Of a stretch of 64,000 nt of DNA, positions 48,437 to 62,610 are shown in pieces. Both the position numbers and the translations under genes were made by a program. Source of the DNA: Rhynchopus sp. YZ270_cl-10 (Eukaryota > Euglenozoa > Diplonemea > Diplonemida > Diplonemidae); assembly GCA_964035575.1 (NCBI GenBank), contig OZ037875.1, forward strand, positions 620,001 to 684,000. The letters are read 5' to 3'. Within the stretch, counting starts at the first letter, position 1, and each line of letters begins with the position of its first letter. The notes under the pieces were generated by a model. The model was not told where the DNA came from and ran no database searches. It saw only the letters and a list, made by a program, of their open reading frames with translations.

Positions 48437-51400
48437 TTAAACGCACCGAAAACAACGCGACAGAAACAGCGCGTTGAAACGCATCGAAAACAACGCAACA
48501 GAAACAGCGCGTTGAAACGCATCGACAACAACGCGACAGAAACAGCGCGTTGAAACGCATCGACAACAATGCGACAAAAACAGCGCGTTGAAACGCACCG
48601 AAAACAACGCGACAGAAACAGCGCGTTGAAACGCATCGAAAACAACGCGACAGAAACAGCTCGTTGAAACGCATCGAAAACAACGCGACAGAAACAGCGC
48701 GTTGAAACGCATCGAAAACAACGCGACAGAAACAGCGCGTTGAAACGCATCGACAACAACGCGACAGAAACAGCGCGTTGAAACGCATCGAAAACAACGC
48801 GACAGAAACAACGCGTTGAAACGCACCGACAACAACGCGACAGAAACAGCGCGTTGAAACGCAACGAAAACAGCGCGACAGAAACAGCGCGTTGAAACGC
48901 ATCGAAAACAACGCGACAGAAACAGCGCGATGAAACGCACCGAAAACAACGCGACAGAAACAGCGCGTTGAAACGCATCGAAAACAACGCGACAGAAACA
49001 GCTCGTTGAAACGCATCGAAAACAACGCGACAGAAACAGCGCGTTGAAACGCATCGAAAACAACGCGACAGAAACAGCGCGATGAAACGCATCGAAAACA
49101 ACGCGACAGAAACAGCGCGTTGAAACGCATCGAAAACAACGCGACAGAAACAACGCGTTGAAACGCACCGACAACAACGCGACAAAAACAGCGCGTTGAA
49201 ACGCATCGACAACAACGCGACAGAAACAACGCGTTGAAACGCACCGAAAACAACGCGACAGAAACAGCGCGTTGAAACGCATCGAAAACAACGCGACAGA
49301 AACAGCGCGTTGAAACGCATCGATAACAACGCGACAGAAACAGCGCGTTGAAACGCATCGAAAACAACGCGACAGAAACAACGCGTTGAAACGCACCGAA
49401 AACAACGCGACAGAAACAGCGCGTTGAAACGCATCGACAACAACGCGACAGAAACAGCGCGTAGAAACGCATCGAAAACAACGCGACAGAAACAGCTCGT
49501 TGAAACGCATCGAAAACAACGCGACAGAAACAGCGCGTTGAAACGCATCGAAAACAACGCGACAGAAACAGCGCGTTGAAACGCACCGAAAACAACGCGA
49601 CAGAAACAGCGCGTTGAAACGCATCGAAAACAACGCGACAGAAACAGCGCGTTGAAACGCACCGAAAACAACGCGACAGAAACAGCGCGTTGAAACGCAT
49701 CGACAACAACGCGACAGAAACAGCGCGTTGAAACGCATCGAAAACAACGCGACAGAAACAGCGCGTTGAAACGCATCGACAACAACGCGACAGAAACAGC
49801 GCGTTGAAACGCATCGAAAACAACGCGACAGAAACAACGCGTTGAAACGCATCGACAACAACGCGACAGAAACAGCGCGTTGAAACGCAACGAAAACAAC
49901 GCGACAGAAACAGCGCGTTGAAACGCATCGACAACAACGCGACAAAAACAGCGCGTTGAAACGCACCGAAAACAACGCGACAGAAACAGCGCGTTGAAAC
50001 GCATCGACAACAACGCGACAGAAACAGCGCGTTGAAACGCATCGAAAACAACGCGACAGAAACAACGCGTTGAAACGCACCGACAACAACGCGACAGAAA
50101 CAGCGCGTTGAAACGCATCGAAAACAACGCGACAGAAACAACGCGTTGAAACGCACCGACAACAACGCGACAGAAACAGCGCGTTGAAACGCATCGAAAA
50201 CAACGCGACAGAAACAGCGCGTTGAAACGCATCGAAAACAACGCGACAGAAACAACGCGTTGAAACGCATCGACAACAACGCGACAAAAACAGCGCGTTG
50301 AAACGCATCGACAACAACGCGACAAAAACAGCGCGTTGAAACGCACCGAAAACAACGCGACAGAAACAGCGCGTTGAAACGCATCGAAAACAACGCGACA
50401 GAAACAGCGCGTTGAAACGCATCGAAAACAACGCGACAGAAACAGCGCGTTGAAACGCATCGAAAACAACGCGACAAAAACAGCGCGTTGAAACGCATCG
50501 ACAACAACGCGACAGAAACAGCGCGTTGAAACGCATCGAAAACAACGCGACAGAAACAACGCGTTGAAACGCACCGACAACAACGCGACAGAAACAGCGC
50601 GTTGAAACGCATCGAAAACAACGCGACAGAAACAGCGCGTTGAAACGCATCGAAAACAACGCGACAGAAACAACGCGTTGAAACGCATCGACAACAACGC
50701 GACAAAAACAGCGCGTTGAAACGCATCGACAACAACGCGACAAAAACAGCGCGTTGAAACGCACCGAAAACAACGCGACAGAAACAGCGCGTTGAAACGC
50801 ATCGAAAACAACGCGACAAAAACAGCGCGTTGAAACGCATCGACAACAACGCGACAGAAACAGCGCGTTGAAACGCATCGAAAACAACGCGACAAAAACA
50901 GCGCGTTGAAACGCATCGAAAACAACGCGACAGAAACAGCGCGTTGAAACGCATCGAAAACAACGCGACAGAAACAACGCGTTGAAACGCATCGAAAACA
51001 ACGCGACAGAAACAGCGCGTTGAAACGCATCGAAAACAACGCGACAGAAACAACGCGTTGAAACGCACCGAAAACAACGCGACAGAAACAGCGCGTTGAA
51101 ACGCATCGAAAACAACGCGACAGAAACAACGCGTTGAAACGCATCGACAACAACGCGACAAAAACAGCGCGTTCAAACGCATCGACAACAACGCGACAGA
51201 AACAGCGCGTTGAAACGCATCGAAAACAACGCGACAGAAACAACGCGTTGAAACGCATCGAAAACAACGCGACAGAAACAACGCGTTGAAACGCATCGAC
51301 AACAACGCGACAAAAACAGCGCGTTGAAACGCACCGAAAACAACGAGACAGAAACAGCGCGTTGAAACGCATCGAAAACAACGCGACAGAAACAGCGCGT

Positions 51401-54400
51401 TGAAACGCATCGAAAACAACGCGACAGAAACAGCGCGTTGAAACGCATCGAAAACAACGCGACAGAAACAGCGCGTTGAAACGCACCGAAAACAACGCGA
51501 CAGAAACAGCGCGTTGAAACGCATCGAAAACAACGCGACAGAAACAGCGCGTTGAAACGCATCGAAAACAACGCGACAAAAACAGCGCGTTGAAACGCAT
51601 CGACAACAACGCGACACAAACAACGCGTTGAAACGCACCGAAAACAACGCGACAGAAACAGCGCGTTGAAACGCATCGAAAACAACGCGACAGAAACAAC
51701 GCGTTGAAACGCATCGACAACAACGCGACAGAAACAGCGCGTTGAAACGCATCGAAAACAACGCGACAAAAACAGCGCGTTGAAACGCATCGACAACAAC
51801 GCGACAGAAACAACGCGTTGAAACGCATCGAAAACAACGCGACAGAAACAGCGCGTTGAAACGCATCGAAAACAACGCGACAGAAACAGCGCGTTGAAAC
51901 GCATCGAAAACAACGCGACAGAAACAGCGCGTTGAAACGCATCGAAAACAACGCAACAGAAACAGCGCGTTGAAACGCATCGACAACAACGCGACAGAAA
52001 CAGCGCGTTGAAACGCATCGACAACAATGCGACAAAAACAGCGCGTTGAAACGCATCGAAAACAACGCGACAGAAACAGCGCGTTGAAACGCATCGAAAA
52101 CAACGCGACAGAAACAGCGCGTTGAAACGCATCGAAAACAACGCGACAGAAACAGCGCGTTGAAACGCATCGAAAACAACGCGACAGAAACAGCGCGTTG
52201 AAACGCACCGAAAACAACGCGACAGAAACAGCGCGTTGAAACGCATCGAAAACAACGCGACAGAAACAGCTCGTTGAAACGCATCGAAAACAACGCGACA
52301 GAAACAGCGCGTTGAAACGCATCGAAAACAACGCGACAGAAACAGCGCGTTGAAACGCATCGACAACAACGCGACAGAAACAGCGCGTTGAAACGCATCG
52401 AAAACAACGCGACAGAAACAACGCGTTGAAACGCATCGAAAACAACGCGACAGAAACAGCGCGTTGAAACGCACCGACAACAACGCGACAGAAACAGCGC
52501 GTTGAAACGCAACGAAAACAGCGCGACAGAAACAGCGCGTTGAAACGCATCGAAAACAACGCGACAGAAACAGCGCGATGAAACGCACCGAAAACAACGC
52601 GACAGAAACAGCGCGTTGAAACGCATCGAAAACAACGCGACAGAAACAGCTCGTTGAAACGCATCGAAAACAACGCGACAGAAACAGCGCGTTGAAACGC
52701 ATCGAAAACAACGCGACAGAAACAGCGCGATGAAACGCATCGAAAACAACGCGACAGAAACAGCGCGTTGAAACGCATCGAAAACAACGCGACAGAAACA
52801 ACGCGTTGAAACGCACCGACAACAACGCGACAAAAACAGCGCGTTGAAACGCATCGACAACAACGCGACAGAAACAACGCGTTGAAACGCACCGAAAACA
52901 ACGCGACAGAAACAGCGCGTTGAAACGCATCGAAAACAACGCGACAGAAACAGCGCGTTGAAACGCATCGATAACAACGCGACAGAAACAGCGCGTTGAA
53001 ACGCATCGAAAACAACGCGACAGAAACAACGCGTTGAAACGCACCGAAAACAACGCGACAGAAACAGCGCGTTGAAACGCATCGACAACAACGCGACAGA
53101 AACAGCGCGTAGAAACGCATCGAAAACAACGCGACAGAAACAGCTCGTTGAAACGCATCGAAAACAACGCGACAGAAACAGCGCGTTGAAACGCATCGAA
53201 AACAACGCGACAGAAACAGCGCGTTGAAACGCATCGAAAACAACGCGACAGAAACAGCGCGTTGAAACGCACCGAAAACAACGCGACAGAAACAGCGCGT
53301 TGAAACGCATCGAAAACAACGCGACAGAAACAGCGCGTTGAAACGCATCGACAACAACGCGACAGAAACAGCGCGTTGAAACGCATCGAAAACAACGCGA
53401 CAGAAACAACGCGTTGAAACGCATCGACAACAACGCGACAGAAACAGCGCGTTGAAACGCAACGAAAACAACGCGACAGAAACAGCGCGTTGAAACGCAT
53501 CGACAACAACGCGACAGAAACAGCGCGTTGAAACGCATCGAAAACAACGCGACAGAAACAACGCGTTGAAACGCACCGACAACAACGCGACAGAAACAGC
53601 GCGTTGAAACGCATCGAAAACAACGCGACAGAAACAACGCGTTGAAACGCATCGAAAACAACGCGACAGAAACAGCGCGTTGAAACGCATCGAAAACAAC
53701 GCGACAGAAACAACGCGTTGAAACGCACCGAAAACAACGCGACAGAAACAGCGCGTTGAAACGCATCGAAAACAACGCGACAGAAACAACGCGTTGAAAC
53801 GCATCGACAACAACGCGACAAAAACAGCGCGTTCAAACGCATCGACAACAACGCGACAGAAACAGCGCGTTGAAACGCATCGAAAACAACGCGACAGAAA
53901 CAACGCGTTGAAACGCATCGAAAACAACGCGACAGAAACAGCGCGTTGAAACGCATCGAAAACAACGCGACAGAAACAACGCGTTGAAACGCACCGACAA
54001 CAACGCGACAGAAACAGCGCGTTGAAACGCATCGAAAACAACGCGACAGAAACAACGCGTTGAAACGCATCGACAACAACGCGACAAAAACAGCGCGTTG
54101 AAACGCATCGACAACAACGCGACAAAAACAGCGCGTTGAAACGCACCGAAAACAACGCGACAGAAACAGCGCGTTGAAACGCATCGAAAACAACGCGACA
54201 GAAACAGCGCGTTGAAACGCATCGAAAACAACGCGACAGAAACAGCGCGTTGAAACGCATCGAAAACAACGCGACAGAAACAGCGCGTTGAAACGCACCG
54301 AAAACAACGCGACAGAAACAGCGCGTTGAAACGCATCGAAAACAACGCGACAAAAACAGCGCGTTGAAACGCATCGAAAACAACGCGACAGAAACAGCGC

Positions 54401-56340
54401 GTTGAAACGCATCGAAAACAACGCGACAAAAACAGCGCGTTGAAACGCATCGACAACAACGCGACAGAAACAACGCGTTGAAACGCACCGAAAACAACGC
54501 GACAGAAACAGCGCGTTGAAACGCATCGAAAACAACGCGACAGAAACAACGCGTTGAAACGCATCGACAACAACGCGACAAAAACAGCGCGTTGAAACGC
54601 ATCGACAACAACGCGACAGAAACAGCGCGTTGAAACGCATCGAAAACAACGCGACAGAAACAGCGCGTTGAAACGCATCGAAAACAACGCGACAGAAACA
54701 ACGCGTTGAAACGCATCGACAACAACGCGACAGAAACAGCGCGTTGAAACGCATCGAAAACAACGCGACAAAAACAGCGCGTTGAAACGCATCGACAACA
54801 ACGCGACAGAAACAACGCGTTGAAACGCATCGACAACAACGCGACAGAAACAGCGCGTTGAAACGCATCGAAAACAACGCGACAGAAACAGCGCGTTGAA
54901 ACGCATCGACAACAACGCGACAGAAACAGCGCGTTGAAACGCATCGAAAACAACGCGACAAAAACAGCGCGTTGAAACGCACTGAAAACAACGCGACAGA
55001 AACAGCGCGTTGAAACGCATCGAAAACAACGCGACAGAAACAGCGCGTTGAAACGCACCGAAAACAACGCGACAGAAACAGCGCGTTGAAACGCATCGAA
55101 AACAACGCGACAGAAACAGCGCGTTGAAACGCACCGAAAACAACGCGACAGAAACAGCGCGTTGAAACGCATCGAAAACAACGCGACAGAAACAGCGCGT
55201 TGAAACGCATCGACAACAACGCGACAGAAACAGCGCGTTGAAACGCATCGAAAACAACGCGACAGAAACAACGCGTTGAAACGCATCGACAACAACGCGA
55301 CAGAAACAGCGCGTTGAAACGCATCGAAAACAACGCGACAGAAACAACACGTTGAAACGCATCGAAAACAACGCGACAGAAACAACGCGTTGAAACGCAC
55401 CGAAAACAACGCGACAGAAACAGCGCGTTGAAACGCATCGAAAACAACGCGACAGAAACAACGCGTTGAAACGCATCGACAACAACGCGACAAAAACAGC
55501 GCGTTCAAACGCATCGACAACAACGCGACAGAAACAGCGCGTTGAAACGCATCGAAAACAACGCGACAGAAACAGCGCGTTGAAACGCATCGAAAACAAC
55601 GCGACAGAAACAGCGCGTTGAAACGCACCGAAAACAACGCGACAGAAACAGCGCGTTGAAACGCATCGAAAACAACGCGACAGAAACAGCGCGTTGAAAC
55701 GCATCGAAAACAACGCGACAGAAACAGCGCGTTGAAACGCATCGAAAACAACGCGACAGAAACAGCGCGTTGAAACGCACCGAAAACAACGCGACAGAAA
55801 CAGCGCGTTGAAACGCATCGAAAACAACGCGACAGAAACAACGCGTTGAAACGCATCGAAAACAACGCGACAAAAACAGCGCGTTGAAACGCATCGACAA
55901 CAACGCGACACAAACAACGCGTTGAAACGCACCGAAAACAACGCGACAGAAACAGCGCGTTGAAACGCATCGAAAACAACGCGACAGAAACAACGCGTTG
56001 AAACGCATCGACAACAACGCGACAGAAACAGCGCGTTGAAACGCATCGAAAACAACGCGACAAAAACAGCGCGTTGAAACGCATCGACAACAACGCGACA
56101 GAAACAACGCGTTGAAACGCATCGACAACAACGCGACAGAAACAGCGCGTTGAAACGCATCGAAAACAACGCGACAGAAACAGCGCGTTGAAACGCATCG
56201 AAAACAACGCGACAGAAACAGCGCGTTGAAACGCATCGACAACAATGCGACAAAAACAGCGCGTTGAAACGCACTGAAAACAACGCGACAGAAACAGCGC
56301 GTTGAAACGCATCGACAACAACGCGACAGAAACAACGCGT
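48437..56340. repeat. Higher-order block 3 (7,904 bp, 208 units)
   Basis: Marker A at 48437, GCAACGAAAACAGC at 48861 (+424), marker B plus GAGACAG at 51173 (+2,736), second GCAACGAAAACAGC at 52509 (B +1,336). Other B markers are at 53833 and 55505. It corresponds to block 1 at an offset of 410 units before 51173 and 409 units after, so a single unit was gained or lost in between. Confidence 0.8.
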
Positions 56341-59300
56341 TTAAACGCACCGAAAACAACGCGACAGAAACAGCGCGTTGAAACGCATCGAAAACAACGC
56401 AACAGAAACAGCGCGTTGAAACGCATCGACAACAACGCGACAGAAACAGCGCGTTGAAACGCATCGACAACAATGCGACAAAAACAGCGCGTTGAAACGC
56501 ACCGAAAACAACGCGACAGAAACAGCGCGTTGAAACGCATCGAAAACAACGCGACAGAAACAGCTCGTTGAAACGCATCGAAAACAACGCGACAGAAACA
56601 GCGCGTTGAAACGCATCGAAAACAACGCGACAGAAACAGCGCGTTGAAACGCATCGACAACAACGCGACAGAAACAGCGCGTTGAAACGCATCGAAAACA
56701 ACGCGACAGAAACAACGCGTTGAAACGCACCGACAACAACGCGACAGAAACAGCGCGTTGAAACGCAACGAAAACAGCGCGACAGAAACAGCGCGTTGAA
56801 ACGCATCGAAAACAACGCGACAGAAACAGCGCGATGAAACGCACCGAAAACAACGCGACAGAAACAGCGCGTTGAAACGCATCGAAAACAACGCGACAGA
56901 AACAGCTCGTTGAAACGCATCGAAAACAACGCGACAGAAACAGCGCGTTGAAACGCATCGAAAACAACGCGACAGAAACAGCGCGATGAAACGCATCGAA
57001 AACAACGCGACAGAAACAGCGCGTTGAAACGCATCGAAAACAACGCGACAGAAACAACGCGTTGAAACGCACCGACAACAACGCGACAAAAACAGCGCGT
57101 TGAAACGCATCGACAACAACGCGACAGAAACAACGCGTTGAAACGCACCGAAAACAACGCGACAGAAACAGCGCGTTGAAACGCATCGAAAACAACGCGA
57201 CAGAAACAGCGCGTTGAAACGCATCGATAACAACGCGACAGAAACAGCGCGTTGAAACGCATCGAAAACAACGCGACAGAAACAACGCGTTGAAACGCAC
57301 CGAAAACAACGCGACAGAAACAGCGCGTTGAAACGCATCGACAACAACGCGACAGAAACAGCGCGTAGAAACGCATCGAAAACAACGCGACAGAAACAGC
57401 TCGTTGAAACGCATCGAAAACAACGCGACAGAAACAGCGCGTTGAAACGCATCGAAAACAACGCGACAGAAACAGCGCGTTGAAACGCACCGAAAACAAC
57501 GCGACAGAAACAGCGCGTTGAAACGCATCGAAAACAACGCGACAGAAACAGCGCGTTGAAACGCACCGAAAACAACGCGACAGAAACAGCGCGTTGAAAC
57601 GCATCGAAAACAACGCGACAGAAACAGCGCGTTGAAACGCATCGAAAACAACGCGACAGAAACAGCGCGTTGAAACGCATCGACAACAACGCGACAGAAA
57701 CAGCGCGTTGAAACGCATCGAAAACAACGCGACAGAAACAACGCGTTGAAACGCATCGACAACAACGCGACAGAAACAGCGCGTTGAAACGCAACGAAAA
57801 CAACGCGACAGAAACAGCGCGTTGAAACGCATCGACAACAACGCGACAAAAACAGCGCGTTGAAACGCACCGAAAACAACGCGACAGAAACAGCGCGTTG
57901 AAACGCATCGACAACAACGCGACAGAAACAACGCGTTGAAACGCACCGACAACAACGCGACAGAAACAGCGCGTTGAAACGCATCGAAAACAACGCGACA
58001 GAAACAACGCGTTGAAACGCACCGACAACAACGCGACAGAAACAGCGCGTTGAAACGCATCGAAAACAACGCGACAGAAACAGCGCGTTGAAACGCATCG
58101 AAAACAACGCGACAGAAACAACGCGTTGAAACGCATCGACAACAACGCGACAAAAACAGCGCGTTGAAACGCATCGACAACAACGCGACAAAAACAGCGC
58201 GTTGAAACGCACCGAAAACAACGCGACAGAAACAGCGCGTTGAAACGCATCGAAAACAACGCGACAGAAACAGCGCGTTGAAACGCATCGAAAACAACGC
58301 GACAGAAACAGCGCGTTGAAACGCATCGAAAACAACGCGACAAAAACAGCGCGTTGAAACGCATCGACAACAACGCGACAGAAACAGCGCGTTGAAACGC
58401 ATCGAAAACAACGCGACAAAAACAGCGCGTTGAAACGCATCGAAAACAACGCGACAGAAACAGCGCGTTGAAACGCATCGAAAACAACGCGACAGAAACA
58501 ACGCGTTGAAACGCATCGAAAACAACGCGACAGAAACAGCGCGTTGAAACGCATCGAAAACAACGCGACAGAAACAACGCGTTGAAACGCACCGAAAACA
58601 ACGCGACAGAAACAGCGCGTTGAAACGCATCGAAAACAACGCGACAGAAACAACGCGTTGAAACGCATCGACAACAACGCGACAAAAACAGCGCGTTCAA
58701 ACGCATCGACAACAACGCGACAGAAACAGCGCGTTGAAACGCATCGAAAACAACGCGACAGAAACAACGCGTTGAAACGCATCGAAAACAACGCGACAGA
58801 AACAACGCGTTGAAACGCATCGACAACAACGCGACAAAAACAGCGCGTTGAAACGCACCGAAAACAACGAGACAGAAACAGCGCGTTGAAACGCATCGAA
58901 AACAACGCGACAGAAACAGCGCGTTGAAACGCATCGAAAACAACGCGACAGAAACAGCGCGTTGAAACGCATCGAAAACAACGCGACAGAAACAGCGCGT
59001 TGAAACGCACCGAAAACAACGCGACAGAAACAGCGCGTTGAAACGCATCGAAAACAACGCGACAGAAACAGCGCGTTGAAACGCATCGAAAACAACGCGA
59101 CAAAAACAGCGCGTTGAAACGCATCGACAACAACGCGACAGAAACAACGCGTTGAAACGCACCGAAAACAACGCGACAGAAACAGCGCGTTGAAACGCAT
59201 CGAAAACAACGCGACAGAAACAACGCGTTGAAACGCATCGACAACAACGCGACAAAAACAGCGCGTTGAAACGCATCGACAACAACGCGACAGAAACAGC

Positions 59301-62300
59301 GCGTTGAAACGCATCGAAAACAACGCGACAGAAACAGCGCGTTGAAACGCATCGAAAACAACGCGACAGAAACAACGCGTTGAAACGCATCGACAACAAC
59401 GCGACAGAAACAGCGCGTTGAAACGCATCGAAAACAACGCGACAAAAACAGCGCGTTGAAACGCATCGACAACAACGCGACAGAAACAACGCGTTGAAAC
59501 GCATCGACAACAACGCGACAGAAACAGCGCGTTGAAACGCATCGAAAACAACGCGACAGAAACAGCGCGTTGAAACGCATCGAAAACAACGCGACAGAAA
59601 CAGCGCGTTGAAACGCATCGACAACAACGCGACAAAAACAGCGCGTTGAAACGCACTGAAAACAACGCGACAGAAACAACGCGTTGAAACGCATCGACAA
59701 CAATGCGACAAAAACAGCGCGTTGAAACGCACCGAAAACAACGCGACAGAAACAGCGCGTTGAAACGCATCGAAAACAACGCGACAGAAACAGCTCGTTG
59801 AAACGCATCGAAAACAACGCGACAGAAACAGCGCGTTGAAACGCATCGAAAACAACGCGACAGAAACAGCGCGTTGAAACGCATCGACAACAACGCGACA
59901 GAAACAGCGCGTTGAAACGCATCGAAAACAACGCGACAGAAACAACGCGTTGAAACGCACCGACAACAACGCGACAGAAACAGCGCGTTGAAACGCAACG
60001 AAAACAGCGCGACAGAAACAGCGCGTTGAAACGCATCGAAAACAACGCGACAGAAACAGCGCGATGAAACGCACCGAAAACAACGCGACAGAAACAGCGC
60101 GTTGAAACGCATCGAAAACAACGCGACAGAAACAGCTCGTTGAAACGCATCGAAAACAACGCGACAGAAACAGCGCGTTGAAACGCATCGAAAACAACGC
60201 GACAGAAACAGCGCGATGAAACGCATCGAAAACAACGCGACAGAAACAGCGCGTTGAAACGCATCGAAAACAACGCGACAGAAACAACGCGTTGAAACGC
60301 ACCGACAACAACGCGACAAAAACAGCGCGTTGAAACGCATCGACAACAACGCGACAGAAACAGCGCGTTGAAACGCACCGAAAACAACGCGACAGAAACA
60401 GCGCGTTGAAACGCATCGAAAACAACGCGACAGAAACAGCGCGTTGAAACGCATCGATAACAACGCGACAGAAACAGCGCGTTGAAACGCATCGAAAACA
60501 ACGCGACAGAAACAACGCGTTGAAACGCACCGAAAACAACGCGACAGAAACAGCGCGTTGAAACGCATCGACAACAACGCGACAGAAACAGCGCGTAGAA
60601 ACGCATCGAAAACAACGCGACAGAAACAGCTCGTTGAAACGCATCGAAAACAACGCGACAGAAACAGCGCGTTGAAACGCACCGAAAACAACGCGACAGA
60701 AACAGCGCGTTGAAACGCATCGAAAACAACGCGACAGAAACAGCGCGTTGAAACGCACCGAAAACAACGCGACAGAAACAGCGCGTTGAAACGCATCGAA
60801 AACAACGCGACAGAAACAGCGCGTTGAAACGCATCGAAAACAACGCGACAGAAACAGCGCGTTGAAACGCATCGAAAACAACGCGACAGAAACAGCGCGT
60901 TGAAACGCATCGAAAACAACGCGACAGAAACAACGCGTTGAAACGCACCGACAACAACGCGACAGAAACAGCGCGTTGAAACGCATCGAAAACAACGCGA
61001 CAGAAACAACGCGTTGAAACGCACCGACAACAACGCGACAGAAACAGCGCGTTGAAACGCATCGAAAACAACGCGACAGAAACAGCGCGTTGAAACGCAT
61101 CGAAAACAACGCGACAGAAACAACGCGTTGAAACGCACCGAAAACAACGCGACAGAAACAGCGCGTTGAAACGCATCGACAACAACGCGACAAAAACAGC
61201 GCGTTGAAACGCACCGAAAACAACGCGACAGAAACAGCGCGTTGAAACGCATCGAAAACAACGCGACAGAAACAGCGCGTTGAAACGCATCGAAAACAAC
61301 GCGACAGAAACAGCGCGTTGAAACGCACCGAAAACAACGCGACAGAAACAGCGCGTTGAAACGCATCGAAAACAACGCGACAGAAACAGCGCGTTGAAAC
61401 GCATCGAAAACAACGCGACAGAAACAGCGCGTTGAAACGCATCGAAAACAACGCGACAGAAACAGCGCGTTGAAACGCATCGAAAACAACGCGACAGAAA
61501 CAGCGCGTTGAAACGCATCGAAAACAACGCGACAGAAACAGCGCGTTGAAACGCACCGAAAACAACGCGACAGAAACAGCGCGTTGAAACGCATCGAAAA
61601 CAACGCGACAGAAACAACGCGTTGAAACGCATCGAAAACAACGCGACAGAAACAGCGCGTTGAAACGCATCGAAAACAACGCGACAAAAACAGCGCGTTG
61701 AAACGCATCGACAACAACGCGACAGAAACAACGCGTTGAAACGCACCGAAAACAACGCGACAGAAACAGCGCGTTGAAACGCATCGAAAACAACGCGACA
61801 GAAACAACGCGTTGAAACGCATCGACAACAACGCGACAAAAACAGCGCGTTGAAACGCATCGACAACAACGCGACAGAAACAGCGCGTTGAAACGCATCG
61901 AAAACAACGCGACAGAAACAGCGCGTTGAAACGCATCGAAAACAACGCGACAGAAACAGCGCGTTGAAACGCATCGAAAACAACGCGACAGAAACAACGC
62001 GTTGAAACGCACCGACAACAACGCGACAAAAACAGCGCGTTGAAACGCATCGACAACAACGCGACAGAAACAACGCGTTGAAACGCACCGACAACAACGC
62101 GACAGAAACAGCGCGTTGAAACGCATCGAAAACAACGCGACAGAAACAGCGCGATGAAACGCATCGAAAACAACGCGACAGAAACAACGCGTTGAAACGC
62201 ACCGACAACAACGCGACAAAAACAGCGCGTTGAAATGCACCGAAAACAACGCGACAGAAACAGCGCGTTGAAACGCACCGAAAACAACGCGACAGAAACA

Positions 62301-62610
62301 GCGCGTTGAAACGCATCGACAACAACGCGACAGAAACAACGCGTTGAAACGCATCGACAACAACGCGACAGAAACAGCGCGTTGAAACGCATCGAAAACA
62401 ACGCGACAGAAACAGCGCGTTGAAACGCATCGAAAACAACGCGACAGAAACAGCGCGTTGAAACGCATCGACAACAACGCGACAGAAACAGCGCGTTGAA
62501 ACGCATCGAAAACAACGCGACAAAAACAGCGCGTTGAAACGCACTGAAAACAACGCGACAGAAACAGCGCGTTGAAACGCATCGACAACAACGCGACAGA
62601 AACAACGCGT
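56341..62610. repeat. Higher-order block 4 (6,270 bp, 165 units)
   Basis: Marker A at 56341, GCAACGAAAACAGC at 56765 (+424), marker B plus GAGACAG at 58697 (+2,356), second GCAACGAAAACAGC at 59995 (B +1,298). It is the shortest complete block: its A-to-B interval is 62 units against 71-73 in the others. Confidence 0.8.
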
